Part shown: in pieces, positions 1 through 9,800 of the stretch
Position numbering within the stretch: position 1 is the first letter of the stretch
Layout of the letters: every line of letters begins with the position of its first letter
From: SKPS01 sp964469215
Lineage (GTDB): Bacteria; Bacteroidota; Bacteroidia; Bacteroidales; SKPS01
Direction of reading: 5' to 3'
Length of the DNA: 64,000 bases
Assembly: GCA_964469215.1 (NCBI GenBank)
Contig: CAYXYB010000013.1
Location: 1-64,000, forward strand
Notes under the pieces: generated by a model
What the model saw: only the letters and a program-made list of their open reading frames with translations
The model's database searches: none
Told to the model about the DNA's origin: nothing
Position numbers and translations under genes: made by a program

Positions 1-347
<347 letters not shown>

Positions 348-536
348 ATAAAGATTTTGAATGCTCTAAGATCTACTACTCTCTGAATTTGATTTCAGGG
401 ATATTTGCTTACCTTTCTTTTGTGCTTCAATACCTTCAAAGAACTTTTTTCCCGTTTCTTTTCCCAACATTTCTATCTGCATCCGGGATCTTATCTCTAC
501 TTATTGTAAATTCATTTCTTAGAACAAAAAGGAGTG

Positions 537-567
537 CAAAAGTATTATAGTTTACCGTAATCACAAA
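537..567 (-). promoter_or_regulatory. rRNA operon promoter, proximal
   Basis: On the minus strand there is TTTG (567-564), a 19-base spacer, and TACTTTTG (544-537), a full match to the Bacteroidota promoter consensus. It would give a leader of about 180 bases before the 16S 5' end. Confidence 0.65.
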
Positions 568-643
568 ATAAAGTTATCAACATCCCTAATACAACCAAAT
601 ACTTATTTAAACCCCCTTGAAAACATCCCTAAAAAAGGGACTG

Positions 644-670
644 CAAAGATAAATGCTTTTTTTTTTTCAA
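644..670 (-). promoter_or_regulatory. possible rRNA operon promoter, middle
   Basis: A perfect -7 element TATCTTTG lies on the minus strand at 651-644. The only upstream TTG (670-668) is 16 bases away, shorter than usual, with an A-tract between. It is weaker than the two flanking candidates. Confidence 0.4.
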
Positions 671-787
671 AAAAGGGTTTTTTGGTAACTTTTTTTCGTT
701 TCCGCTCAAAACCTGCCTGATAAAGACTTCCAATGCTGAAACTCCTGTCTGTTCATGCTTTCAATGTACTCTCGCTAAAAGCGGGTG

Positions 788-817
788 CAAAAATAAGTAC
801 TTTTTTTATTCCGGCAA
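788..817 (-). promoter_or_regulatory. rRNA operon promoter, distal
   Basis: On the minus strand there is TTG (817-815), a 19-base spacer, then TATTTTTG (795-788). This matches the Bacteroidota -33/-7 consensus (TTG, 19-21 bases, TAnnTTTG) fully. It reads toward the 16S gene, about 440 bases upstream of it, in the spacer after pepD. Confidence 0.7.
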
Positions 818-902
818 TAGGTTATGTAATATTTTTTTAAAATAATTTCACATCTTTCTAAAAGTCAGGTGGAAAATTTTTTCAATTAAGAAGAATAAGC
901 TG

Positions 903-2357
903 CTATATCCTCCTCAAAATCTCGGTCAACAACCTCCAGAAACGATCAACAGATGCAATTTCCAGCCTCTCATCCGGTGAGTGCGCTCCCTTGATTGTGG
1001 GGCCAAATGAGATCATGTCCATCCCGGGAAACTTCTCTCCAATAACCCCACATTCAAGCCCTGCATGTATCGCAAGCACCTTTGGATCAGTCCCGAACAG
1101 TTCCCGGTATGTTACCTCAGCAACTTTCATTACCGGTGAACCTGGGTTTGGCGTCCATCCCGGATAACCGTCAGAATGTTCATAATGCGCCCCGGCAAGC
1201 CTGAAAACTGAGGCAACCATATTACATATATCCTCCTTTGCCGATTCGAGAGATGACCTCTGACTTGTTGTTACCATTATACTAGGGGACACCATCTTTA
1301 CACTTGCCAGATTAGTTGATGTCTCAACGAAGCCCGGGATATCGCGTGACATTTCCATGACTCCGTGCGGGCAAGCGTACAGGGCATCAAGCAGCCTTTT
1401 TTGCAAATCGGCAGCAAGTATCTTCTCATGAGTTTCATGAGGTTCTATACTGAGTTTCAGATCAGGCTCTGTAGTCTGATATTCCGCTACAATATTGGCA
1501 GCATATCGGGCAAACCAGTGCCTTACATCCGAAACCTTTTCGCGGGGAACCATCACAACTGCCTCCCCCTCCCTTGCAATAGCGTTGCGGAGGTTACCGG
1601 CATCCAGAGTTGCCACCTTCAATTCAAACTGAGCAGCTCCGTGCCACAGAATCCTGTTGAGTATCTTCACTGCATTACCCCTGCCCTTGTGAATGTCGTC
1701 ACCACTATGGCCACCTGTAAGCCCCGACACAGTGATCCTGAAAGTATTGTGTACAGACGGTGCTGCCTCTGTCCCGAGACTGAACTGTGCAACAGTATCT
1801 TTTCCACCAGCACATCCGATGAAAATCTCTCCTTCATCCTCAGAATCAAGGTTCAACATAATCCTCCCCTGAAGCTGATCAGGTTTCAGCCCAAAAGCAC
1901 CTGTGAGCCCTGTCTCCTCATCCACAGTGAACAGGCATTCTATCGAACCATGAGGGATATTTTCCGAGGCCAGGATGGCAAGCTGGGCCGCTATCCCTAT
2001 GCCATCATCCGCACCGAGGGTCGTTCCCGTTGCCTTAACCCAACCATCCTCAATGCGTGGGATTATCGGATCATTGTCAAAATCATGATCCACATCGCTG
2101 TTCTTTTCACATACCATATCTATATGGCTCTGCAGAATAACTACAGGTTTATTCTCATATCCTGCAGTTGCGGGCTTGCTGATCACCACATTGCCAAGTT
2201 CGTCAACCTTCGTTTTCAGGTTATACTCCCTGCCAATGGCTTTCAGGTATTCGATGATCTTACTTTCCCTTTTTGAAGGCCGGGGAATGGTAAGGATCTC
2301 TTCAAAATATCTCCACACGGGGGCGGGCGTGAGGTTAAGGAATTGATTGTTTAACAT
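903..2357 (-). CDS. pepD: Aminoacyl-histidine dipeptidase (Xaa-His dipeptidase, M20 family)
   Basis: Zinc-dependent cytosolic dipeptidase that cleaves beta-Ala-His, Xaa-His and other dipeptides. The chosen start is the ATG at 2357, giving 484 residues, close to E. coli PepD (485). The open frame continues upstream to a spurious start, but that extension is a low-complexity (Asn-Leu)n stretch encoded by a hexamer repeat and is rejected. Visible M20 motifs include LQSHIDMVCEK (metal-binding His and Asp), TLGADDGIG, and DEETGLTGAFG with the catalytic Glu-Glu; HSGDDIHKGRGNA lies in the dimerisation lid and AHSPDERL near the C-terminus. It reads toward the rRNA operon, and the rRNA promoters lie just past its stop. 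Confidence 0.95.
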   Translation of the reverse strand: MLNNQFLNLTPAPVWRYFEEILTIPRPSKRESKIIEYLKAIGREYNLKTKVDELGNVVISKPATAGYENKPVVILQSHIDMVCEKNSDVDHDFDNDPIIPRIEDGWVKATGTTLGADDGIGIAAQLAILASENIPHGSIECLFTVDEETGLTGAFGLKPDQLQGRIMLNLDSEDEGEIFIGCAGGKDTVAQFSLGTEAAPSVHNTFRITVSGLTGGHSGDDIHKGRGNAVKILNRILWHGAAQFELKVATLDAGNLRNAIAREGEAVVMVPREKVSDVRHWFARYAANIVAEYQTTEPDLKLSIEPHETHEKILAADLQKRLLDALYACPHGVMEMSRDIPGFVETSTNLASVKMVSPSIMVTTSQRSSLESAKEDICNMVASVFRLAGAHYEHSDGYPGWTPNPGSPVMKVAEVTYRELFGTDPKVLAIHAGLECGVIGEKFPGMDMISFGPTIKGAHSPDERLEIASVDRFWRLLTEILRRI

Positions 2358-2365
2358 AATATAAA

Positions 2366-2420
2366 AATTAAGGTTAAGGCTGAGGTTAAGGTTAAGGTTG
2401 AGGTTGAGATTGAGATTAAA
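2366..2420. repeat. Degenerate hexamer tandem repeat (TTAAGG/TTGAGG)
   Basis: About nine units of TTAAGG, TTGAGG and TTGAGA in tandem, immediately upstream of the pepD start. Translated in the pepD frame it would give alternating Asn-Leu, which is why the open frame looks extended. Confidence 0.8.
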
Positions 2421-2551
2421 GTCAGAGCAAATATAGCTTGATATTTTCAATCCTGAAAGGGATTGATCACTTATTATCTTTTTAGTCGGTTCAGGATTTT
2501 CTTTAATAATTTGTTCGAACCCTGTCATATCCTGTAAACATAAGGCAAAGG

Positions 2552-2632
2552 GAGTTATGAGTTATGAGTTATGAGTTATGAATTATAAGATCAAATCATT
2601 AACAATTAATCATTAATCATTAATCATTAACC
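2552..2632. repeat. Two heptamer tandem arrays, GAGTTAT and ATTAATC
   Basis: 2552-2586 has five 7-base units (four GAGTTAT, one GAATTAT). 2605-2632 has four units (three ATTAATC, one ATTAACC). They fill most of the spacer between the divergent pepD and Ldh2-type genes. A -7 element TATTTTTG at 2644-2651 follows and points at the Ldh2-type gene; no matching -33 was seen. Confidence 0.85.
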
Positions 2633-2674
2633 ATTATTCTGGTTATTTTTGCGAAAAATCAATTGGGTTTGTTT

Positions 2675-3766
2675 ATGACACGATATGATCATATGGATGT
2701 TGCCGGACTGTTGCAGGAGATATTTGCCGGTATGGGGGCACCTAAGGGGGAGGCAGCCATTATTGCAGATGTGCTGATTCGTGCCGAGCTTCGCAGCATC
2801 CCATCACACGGGGTGATGCGGGTAAAAGATTACTACGATTTATGGAGGGCGGGACGGCTAAACATGACGCCAAAGCCGGAGGTGGTTCATGAGACCATGA
2901 CCACTGCGGTGGTTGACGGCGATAACGGCCTTGGGATGATCCCCGGGGTGATGGCGATGGAACTTGCAATAGCGAAAGCCTCTGTTGCAGGAACAGGCTG
3001 GGTGGCAGTGCGCAATTCGAATCATTACGGTATTGCAGGCTACTATAGCATGATGGCATTGGTAAACAACATGATAGGCATTTCTATGACGAATGCCAAC
3101 CCGCTGGTGGCTCCCACCTTGTCGACTTCACGGCTTCTGGGTACCAATCCTTTAGCGGTGGCAATTCCTGCCGGAGAAGAACCTCCCTTTGTAGCCGACT
3201 TCGCCACCACACCGATAGCCCGCGGCAAGCTGGCAATGATGGAGAAACGGGGTGAGTCGGCTCCATTGGGGTATGTGCAGGATGCCACCGGAAATCCGTC
3301 TACCGACCCCTCAGTCATCACCCAAGGGGGAGCAATCGTCCCATTGGGCGGTGATTATACCCATGGCAGCCATAAAGGGTATTGTATGAGTGCCATAATA
3401 GATATCCTTTCGGCTGTGTTACCAGGTGCCAACTTCGGGCCATTTGTGCCTCCTCAGGTGAGCTATATTGAGCCCAAACCCAATGCACCCGGCAAAGGGC
3501 TGGGACACTTTTTCGGAGCCATGAGAATAGATGCATTCCGGCAGGCAGATGACTTTAAACAGATGATGGACCTCTGGATCCGTACCTTCAGAAATGCAAC
3601 CCCTGCTGAAAATGAGGCGAGGGTATATATCCCGGGCGATATAGAACGTGAATCGGAGACGAGACTGATAAAAGAGGGAATAATGCTTAATGACAAAGTG
3701 ATGCAGGATATGCAACTGGTTTGCAATGAGCTTGGAGTGGCATTCATTTATAAACTTGATATCTGA
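2675..3766 (+). CDS. Ldh2-family malate/L-lactate-type dehydrogenase
   Basis: NAD(P)-dependent 2-hydroxyacid oxidoreductase of the Ldh2/MDH2/YlbC family (malate, L-lactate, ureidoglycolate, sulfolactate or similar); the exact substrate cannot be told from sequence. Family landmarks are ELRSIPSHGVMRV near the N-terminus with the conserved active-site His, DGDNGLGMIPG, VRNSNHYGIAGYY, NPLAVAIPAG, DFATTPIARGK (nucleotide-binding region) and the His-Lys-Gly-Tyr segment. Length is about 363 residues, as expected. The start is the ATG at 2675 rather than a TTG four codons upstream. A -7 box TATTTTTG at 2644-2651 gives a leader of about 18 bases. murB follows 21 bases downstream and may be cotranscribed. 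Confidence 0.88.
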   Translation: MTRYDHMDVAGLLQEIFAGMGAPKGEAAIIADVLIRAELRSIPSHGVMRVKDYYDLWRAGRLNMTPKPEVVHETMTTAVVDGDNGLGMIPGVMAMELAIAKASVAGTGWVAVRNSNHYGIAGYYSMMALVNNMIGISMTNANPLVAPTLSTSRLLGTNPLAVAIPAGEEPPFVADFATTPIARGKLAMMEKRGESAPLGYVQDATGNPSTDPSVITQGGAIVPLGGDYTHGSHKGYCMSAIIDILSAVLPGANFGPFVPPQVSYIEPKPNAPGKGLGHFFGAMRIDAFRQADDFKQMMDLWIRTFRNATPAENEARVYIPGDIERESETRLIKEGIMLNDKVMQDMQLVCNELGVAFIYKLDI

Positions 3767-3787
3767 TTTACTTATATATAATCTGAT

Positions 3788-4810
3788 ATGGCTGCATTCA
3801 TCGAAACATCCAGATCACTTAAATCACTGAATACATTCGGTATTGATGTGAAGGCATCATATTATACTGCCGTTAAGAACAGGGGTGACCTTATAGAACT
3901 TCTTTCCGGAAACAGGCCGGAGTTATCGGAGTTTCTGATACTTGGCTGTGGCAGCAATATCCTTTTTACTGGTGATTTTGACGGATGTGTTATACACATG
4001 TTCAATAAGGGGATCGATGTTGAGAGGGAGGATTCAGATCATATATATGTGAGGGCGGCAGCAGGTGAAGTTTGGGATGATTTCGTAGAGTATTGTCTGG
4101 CAAGGAATCTGGGTGGAGTTGAAAACCTTATTGCCATACCAGGAAGTGTGGGTGCAGCTCCGGTTCAGAATATAGGAGCATACGGAGTTGAAGTTGGTGA
4201 AACTGTTGAAGAGGTTGAAGCAGTTCTGGCTGAAAATGGCTCCCGTATAACAATACCGGCTCCGGAATGTGATTTCGGTTACCGAAGCAGCATTTTTAAA
4301 ACAACCTTAAAAGGGCAGGTTGTAATTACCTCAGTACTTTTCAGGGTAAGAAAAAAACCTGTGATCAATGTCGGTTATGGTGATGTAAAGAGTAGTCTCC
4401 TTGATGCCGGGATAAGCGAACCATCAGTCAGGGATGTTGCAAATGTGATAAGGGGGATCAGGGAATCGAAGCTTCCCGATCATAAGGTCATGGGTAATGC
4501 AGGGAGTTTTTTCAAAAATCCTGTAATATCTGAAGAGGAGTGTTCACATCTTCTGTCAAAATATCCTGAAATGCCTGTTTTTCCCCAGCCCGGCGGCATG
4601 GTAAAACTGGCAGCCGGCTGGCTGGTTGAGAAGAGCGGACTTAAAGGTGTCCGTATGGGCAATGCAGCAATACACGATAAACAGGCACTTGTTCTTATAA
4701 ATAAAGGTGATGCTACAGGTATGGAGATAACGACCCTGGCTAACCATATCATTAAAACAGTGTGGCTGAACTTTGCTGTAAGACTTGAACCTGAAGTAGT
4801 TATACTTTAA
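3788..4810 (+). CDS. murB: UDP-N-acetylenolpyruvoylglucosamine reductase
   Basis: FAD- and NADPH-dependent enzyme of peptidoglycan precursor synthesis, reducing UDP-GlcNAc-enolpyruvate to UDP-MurNAc in the cytosol. Visible motifs are the FAD-binding GCGSNILFTGDFDG, IPGSVGAAPVQNIGAYGVEV, YRSSIFK, and GNAGSFFKNP with the catalytic serine at about residue 240, followed by GMVKLAAGWLVEKSGLKG. The order and 340-residue length fit type I MurB (E. coli-like, with the extra loop). The stop codon directly abuts the stop of the convergent htpX-like gene, with no spacer. Confidence 0.96.
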   Translation: MAAFIETSRSLKSLNTFGIDVKASYYTAVKNRGDLIELLSGNRPELSEFLILGCGSNILFTGDFDGCVIHMFNKGIDVEREDSDHIYVRAAAGEVWDDFVEYCLARNLGGVENLIAIPGSVGAAPVQNIGAYGVEVGETVEEVEAVLAENGSRITIPAPECDFGYRSSIFKTTLKGQVVITSVLFRVRKKPVINVGYGDVKSSLLDAGISEPSVRDVANVIRGIRESKLPDHKVMGNAGSFFKNPVISEEECSHLLSKYPEMPVFPQPGGMVKLAAGWLVEKSGLKGVRMGNAAIHDKQALVLINKGDATGMEITTLANHIIKTVWLNFAVRLEPEVVIL

Positions 4811-6034
4811 TCAGAGATTGTAAACAGTTCCGCATCTGGAACATTTTACCGAGTTTCTTGTGAATGAGGGTGGAATCTTGAGCTTCATTCCACACGAACA
4901 GTTTACAAACCTGAATCCGTTTGCTGCCATAATTATATCACCGCTCGCATGTTTAACCGAAGGTGCTGAAAAATCTCCGGCCACGGCTGGCATCACGCCA
5001 GGGTCACCCTTACTCCTGAGAGGCACCGGATCCGCCTCAGCCAATGCTGAGCCGGGCAACAGTAGCGACTTCCTGTTAGTAATCTCACTGAATGTTTTCT
5101 GATAATCGATATAGGAGGCACCTGAAAGCTTTCTGAGAATTCTGATCCTTTCCTGGATGGGGGGATGTGTACTGCTCAGATTCCTTATCATCTCCCCTTT
5201 ATTCTTGAGAGGATTGGCAATGAACATGGGTGCTGTAACTTTATTGGCACTCTCGAGATCGGCAGTAGAGCGGGAGATTTTCTCGAGGGCCGAAGCGAGT
5301 CCTTCGGGGTATCTGGTAAGCTTCACAGCTGAGGCATCTGCAAGGTACTCCCTCTTGCGGGAAATGGCAAAATATAGCAATTGGGCTAAAATTGGTGCCA
5401 GAATGGCAAAGAGTATTGCTACAACAATTATCAGAATCTGGCCTCCGCCACCCCCTTTGGAAGAACCACCGCTATACCGGCCTGAAGAGAAAAGAAGGCT
5501 GCGTGAAAACATCTGGGAGATAAGCACTATGCTGCCAAGCATTATACCTGCAAAGGTAATGAACCTGATGTCACGATTGATGATATGGGACATCTCGTGT
5601 GCAATAACCCCCTGCAACTCATCACGGTTGGCCACCGCCAGCAATCCGGCAGTTACCGCAACAGCGCTGTTTTCGGGATTTCTTCCAGTTGCAAAGGCAT
5701 TAAGGGCATTCGATCTGATAATGTACACCTTTGGCATCTTCTTGAGTCCGGCGGCCATAGTCATCTCCTCCACCACATTGAACAACTGCGGATGTACCTT
5801 TTTCTCCACCTCTACCGCATTACTTGAAGCCAGAAGGATGGAGCCACCCTGGAAATGACCTATCAGGGACATAATGAACCACACAATTGTGGCCAGTATT
5901 ATACCTGTTACGGCTGTTTCGGGTGTCCCTCCGGCAGCAAAGCCTATTATCATCCCCAGCATGAGAAGAACCAGTCCCATTCCAAAAAACAACACCACAG
6001 ACCTTCGTCTGTTGGCTCTGATAATTTCCCACAT
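4811..6034 (-). CDS. M48-family membrane zinc metalloprotease (HtpX-like) with C-terminal zinc ribbon
   Basis: Predicted inner-membrane endopeptidase for membrane-protein quality control. Two hydrophobic segments lie at about residues 12-34 and 42-60. The catalytic motif is HEMSH (His146, Glu147, His150), and the third zinc ligand is Glu229 in SRKREYLADASA. Another hydrophobic stretch at about 199-225 precedes it. A Gly/Ser-rich loop (about 185-198) sits between them. The last ~40 residues hold Cys-x-Cys and Cys-x-x-Cys pairs (NCSCGMKL, VKCSRCGTVYNL), a zinc-ribbon tail not found in E. coli HtpX. The gene lies 13 bases downstream of lemA; lemA-htpX pairs are common and suggest a shared role. 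Confidence 0.9.
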   Translation of the reverse strand: MWEIIRANRRRSVVLFFGMGLVLLMLGMIIGFAAGGTPETAVTGIILATIVWFIMSLIGHFQGGSILLASSNAVEVEKKVHPQLFNVVEEMTMAAGLKKMPKVYIIRSNALNAFATGRNPENSAVAVTAGLLAVANRDELQGVIAHEMSHIINRDIRFITFAGIMLGSIVLISQMFSRSLLFSSGRYSGGSSKGGGGGQILIIVVAILFAILAPILAQLLYFAISRKREYLADASAVKLTRYPEGLASALEKISRSTADLESANKVTAPMFIANPLKNKGEMIRNLSSTHPPIQERIRILRKLSGASYIDYQKTFSEITNRKSLLLPGSALAEADPVPLRSKGDPGVMPAVAGDFSAPSVKHASGDIIMAANGFRFVNCSCGMKLKIPPSFTRNSVKCSRCGTVYNL

Positions 6035-6047
6035 AACTGATAAAAGA

Positions 6048-6602
6048 TCAGAAACTCACTTTGGGAACTTCACGTTCCTGTGGTACATCCACCTCGAAGA
6101 ATTCAGCTTTCCTGAATCCGAACATACCGGCAATAATATTCGAAGGGAACATCTCGATCTTGTTGTTAAGAGCAAGGACGCTGTCGTTGTAAGCCTGCCG
6201 GCTGTATGATATCTTGTTTTCGGTAGAAGCTAGTTCCTCCTGCAATGCAAGGAAATTCTGGTTTGCTTTCAGGTCGGGGTAGTTCTCAACAGCGATACGG
6301 AGCTGTCCGAGCGCCTGTCCCAGCATACCTTCTGCCACACCCTTTTCTGCAACACTGCCGGCTGACATTGCCTGACTCCGGTAAGATGTGATCTTTTCAA
6401 ATGTTTCCTGCTCATGCTTCATATACCCCTTAACTGTTTCTATAAGGTTGGGGATAAGGTCGTGCCTCCTTTTAAGCTGCACATCTATCTGTGCCCAGGC
6501 ATTCTTAACCTGGTTACGAAATTTGACAAGGGCATTGTACATCCCAACAAGCATAAGTACAATCAATGCAATAACTGCAATTACAATTAGTGTTGAATTC
6601 AT
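6048..6602 (-). CDS. lemA: LemA family protein
   Basis: Small membrane-anchored protein of 184 residues. One N-terminal membrane helix (about residues 5-26) is followed by the helical LemA domain with FRNQVKNAWAQIDVQLKRRHDLIPNLIETVKGY, typical of the family (motif spans about residues 28-60, shown here by its parts KNAWAQIDVQLKRR and DLIPNLIETVKGY). Its function is not well defined; it is often linked to an HtpX-type protease, as here (next gene, 13 bases away). A -7 element TACCTTTG lies on the minus strand at 6653-6646, about 43 bases before the start; no convincing -33 was seen. Confidence 0.9.
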   Translation of the reverse strand: MNSTLIVIAVIALIVLMLVGMYNALVKFRNQVKNAWAQIDVQLKRRHDLIPNLIETVKGYMKHEQETFEKITSYRSQAMSAGSVAEKGVAEGMLGQALGQLRIAVENYPDLKANQNFLALQEELASTENKISYSRQAYNDSVLALNNKIEMFPSNIIAGMFGFRKAEFFEVDVPQEREVPKVSF

Positions 6603-6660
6603 TATTTCTGACGTTTGGGTTTTAGTGTTGTTTGAAAATTAGGTACAAAGGTAAAGGAAA

Positions 6661-6688
6661 AAGTTATAAGTTATAAGTTATGAATTAT
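6661..6688. repeat. Heptamer tandem array AAGTTAT
   Basis: Four 7-base units (three AAGTTAT, one GAATTAT) in the spacer between the divergent lemA and restriction-modification genes. The unit is closely related to the GAGTTAT array at 2552-2586. Confidence 0.8.
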
Positions 6689-6760
6689 GAAGGTAAAAGA
6701 TAAAAGAATGAAAGGCGAAAAGGAAATACCCCGACACGCAATCATAAAAAAATCATAAAA

Positions 6761-6778
6761 ATCAGGGTCATCTGCGTT
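6761..6778 (+). repeat. Dispersed repeat core ATCAGGGTCATCTGCGTT
   Basis: Matches 16 of 18 bases with the reverse complement of 63125-63142 (ATCAGCGTAATCTGCGTT). Motifs of this kind are dispersed between genes in many bacterial genomes; origin and role are unknown. Confidence 0.5.
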
Positions 6779-6825
6779 CTGTTTCCTTCTTAATTCTTAC
6801 TTTTAACACCCCGAAACTTAATCCC

Positions 6826-9800
6826 ATGACCTCATCCAAAAGATACAACCCCAAACAGGCGCTCAACAAAGCCTTTCTGAAGGTGAAGCCCAACAGAGGA
6901 GAGATTGAGGTTTTTAAAAAGAACCTGATCAAGCTTCTGGACCATGCCAACGATACCGAATCAGAAGAGTTTCACAAGAACCTCCTGTCCGATTTCCTGA
7001 AGGAGACATGGTATAAACCAAATCATTTTATCAACACCAAAGGGCGCAATGATTTGGTGATCCATAACGGGCAGGATGCCTCTAGTCCGGTTGGAGTGAT
7101 CATTGAAGCGAAGAAGCCGACCAATAGAGGGGAGATGCCCGGCCTCAACGAAGATCACTCACACCATTTAAGCACCAAGGCTTTTCAGGAACTAATACTC
7201 TATTACCTTCGCGAGCGCATTACTCACAGGAATCTGGAAGTAAAGCACCTGATCATCACCAATATATACGAATGGTATGTTTTTGATGTAACCCTGTTTG
7301 AACGCCTTTTTGCCCAAAACAAGAAGCTGGTACAGCAGTTTACTGATTTCGAGTCAGGGAGGCTGGCCGATACACGTACCGATTTTTTCTACTCCAGGAT
7401 TGCATCCCCTTTTATTGACGGGCTTCATGCTGAAATCGAGTACACCTGCTTCGACCTGCACAACTACTTGAAGCCGTTGCGCAATTCAGATAGGCGAGAT
7501 GACAGGCAGCTTGTTGAACTTTTTAAGCTCCTATCGCCCGAACACTTGCTGAAACTCCCGTTTGCCAACGACAGCAACACCCTTGACAAACGATTTTACA
7601 GTGAACTGCTCCACATCATTGGCCTCACCGAAACCAAAGAGGGTGGCAAAAAGCTTATCAGGCGGCACGCAGAGGGTGCGCGCCATTCGGGTTCTATCCT
7701 GGAAGATGCTATCAATCAGCTCGAAGCCCTCGATAAGATCACCAGACTTCCTCACCCGGAACAGTATGGCAATACCATTGCGGATCGCTTTTTCAATGTA
7801 GCGCTTGAGCTCTCCATCACCTGGATCAACAGGGTGCTATTTCTTAAACTCCTTGAAGCTCAGTTGATCACCTATCACCAGCGAGATCCGGAATATACCT
7901 TTTTAAATACAAGGCAGATCAAAGACTACGACGATCTCAATACCCTCTTTTTCCAGGTACTGGCACGCCAACCCCATGAACGGAGTGATACTGTAAAAGA
8001 ACATTTTACCCGTGTACCATATCTCAATTCGTCATTATTTGAACCTACCGAACTGGAACATGCCGCCTTGTTCGTCAGCAACCTTTCAGGCTATGTACAG
8101 ATTCCATTGCATCCGCAAACCGTGCTTAAGGATCAACAGGGCCGACGTTTATCCGGAACATTACCTCCACTTGAGTATCTGCTGTCATTCCTTGACGCCT
8201 ACGATTTCAGTAGTGAGGGAGGGATGGATATTCAGGAGGAGAACAAGACGCTGATCAACGCCTCGGTGCTTGGGCTGATCTTTGAAAAGATCAATGGCTA
8301 CAAGGACGGATCGTTTTTTACTCCAGGTTTCATCACCATGTACATGTGCCGCGAGACGATCCGACGGGCAGTGGTTCAGAAATTCAATGAAACAAAAGGT
8401 TGGAGTTGTGAAACACTGGAGGATTTATACGACAAGATTGAGGATCGCTCTGAGGCCAATACCATAATAAATGGTGTCACGATTTGTGATCCTGCGGTTG
8501 GTTCCGGGCATTTTCTGGTGTCGGCACTGAATGAGCTCATCGCCGTGAAGCACGAGCTGCGCATCTTACAGGATCTGAATGGGCGGCGCTTGAAAGAGTA
8601 TGATGTGGTTGTAGAGAACGATGAGTTGGTGGTGACCGATGAAAACGGGGATCCATTTTCCTATCATCCCCAAAACAAAGAGAGCCAGCGGGTTCAGGAG
8701 GCGTTGTTTCATGAAAAGCAGACCATCATTGAAAACTGTCTGTTTGGGGTTGATATCAATCCCAACTCGGTGAAAATATGCCGGTTGCGTTTGTGGATAG
8801 AGCTGCTGAAAAATTCCTACTACAAAAATGCCAGCGAGTTGGAAACTTTGCCCAACATCGACATCAACATCAAGTGCGGCAATTCACTGGTGAGCCGGTT
8901 TGCTTTGGATGCCGATCTGAGCAAGACCTTGAAAAAGAGTAAGTGGAGTATCGAAAGCTACAGAGTTGCAGTAGCTACTTACCGCAATGCAACCGTTAAG
9001 GAGGAGAAGCGGGCGATGGAGCGGCTGATACACGATATCAAAACCGATTTTGAGAGTGAGATTTCAGTAAATGACCCCCGGTTAAAACGATTGCGTAAGG
9101 TTAATGGTGAGCTCGACTTTATGACCAACCAGACACAGTTGTTTGAGATGACGAAAAAGGAGAAGGCTGACTTTGACCGGAAGGCAGCCCAACTCGCCGA
9201 TGAGATCAGTAAGCTCGAAGCCGAACTTGAAGAGATCAGATCAAACCGCATCTACCAAAACGCCTTCGAATGGCGCTTCGAGTTCCCTGAGGTTCTCGAC
9301 GAAGACGGCACCTTCACCGGTTTCGACGTGGTAATCGGTAATCCGCCATACATCCGGCAGGAGGTATTTACGGAGCTGAAGCCATATTTGAAGTCGAATT
9401 ATTCGCTTTATTCAGGTACGGCTGATATATACATTTTCTTTATTGAGAGAGGATTTGAAATCCTGAAGAGAAATGGAGCCTTTACGTTTATTATGCCCAA
9501 TAAGTTTATGCAGGCCGGGTATGGTCAGGCTGCGAGAAAGTTTCTGGCTTCGATCAATGTACTGGATATTGTTGATTTTGGGGATAAGCAAGTCTTTGAC
9601 GAAGCGACCACCTATCCATGTATTCTCTCGGCTGTTAAAGAGCCACCTTCTACTCTTTTTACAGGGGCAAAAGTTGACACTCTTGAATTTATAAAGACTT
9701 TCCCGTTGTACCTCAGTCAGATCAGCCAATCTATCCATCATGCAAGCCTGGATGAAGAGGTGTGGATCCTTTCAACTGCTGGCGAGAAACAGCTTCTCGA

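Larger units (their letters stand above)
348..902 (-). other. rRNA leader and promoter region
   Basis: This 555-base spacer separates pepD from the 16S gene and has no credible coding sequence. It holds three -7 elements pointing at the 16S gene (described separately) and long A/T tracts around 657-690 and 801-840. The part between 348 and 536 is the transcribed leader; no clear boxA-like antitermination site was recognised. Short open frames here are not supported as genes. Confidence 0.6.

Noticed and set aside
1365..2276. Long open frame (303 codons) on the plus strand opposite pepD
   Set aside because: Antisense shadow of a clearly conserved gene; translation shows no family or sensible composition.
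2358..2528. N-terminal extension of the dipeptidase with an (Asn-Leu)n tract
   Set aside because: It is the translation of a hexamer repeat; starting at 2357 gives the exact family length.
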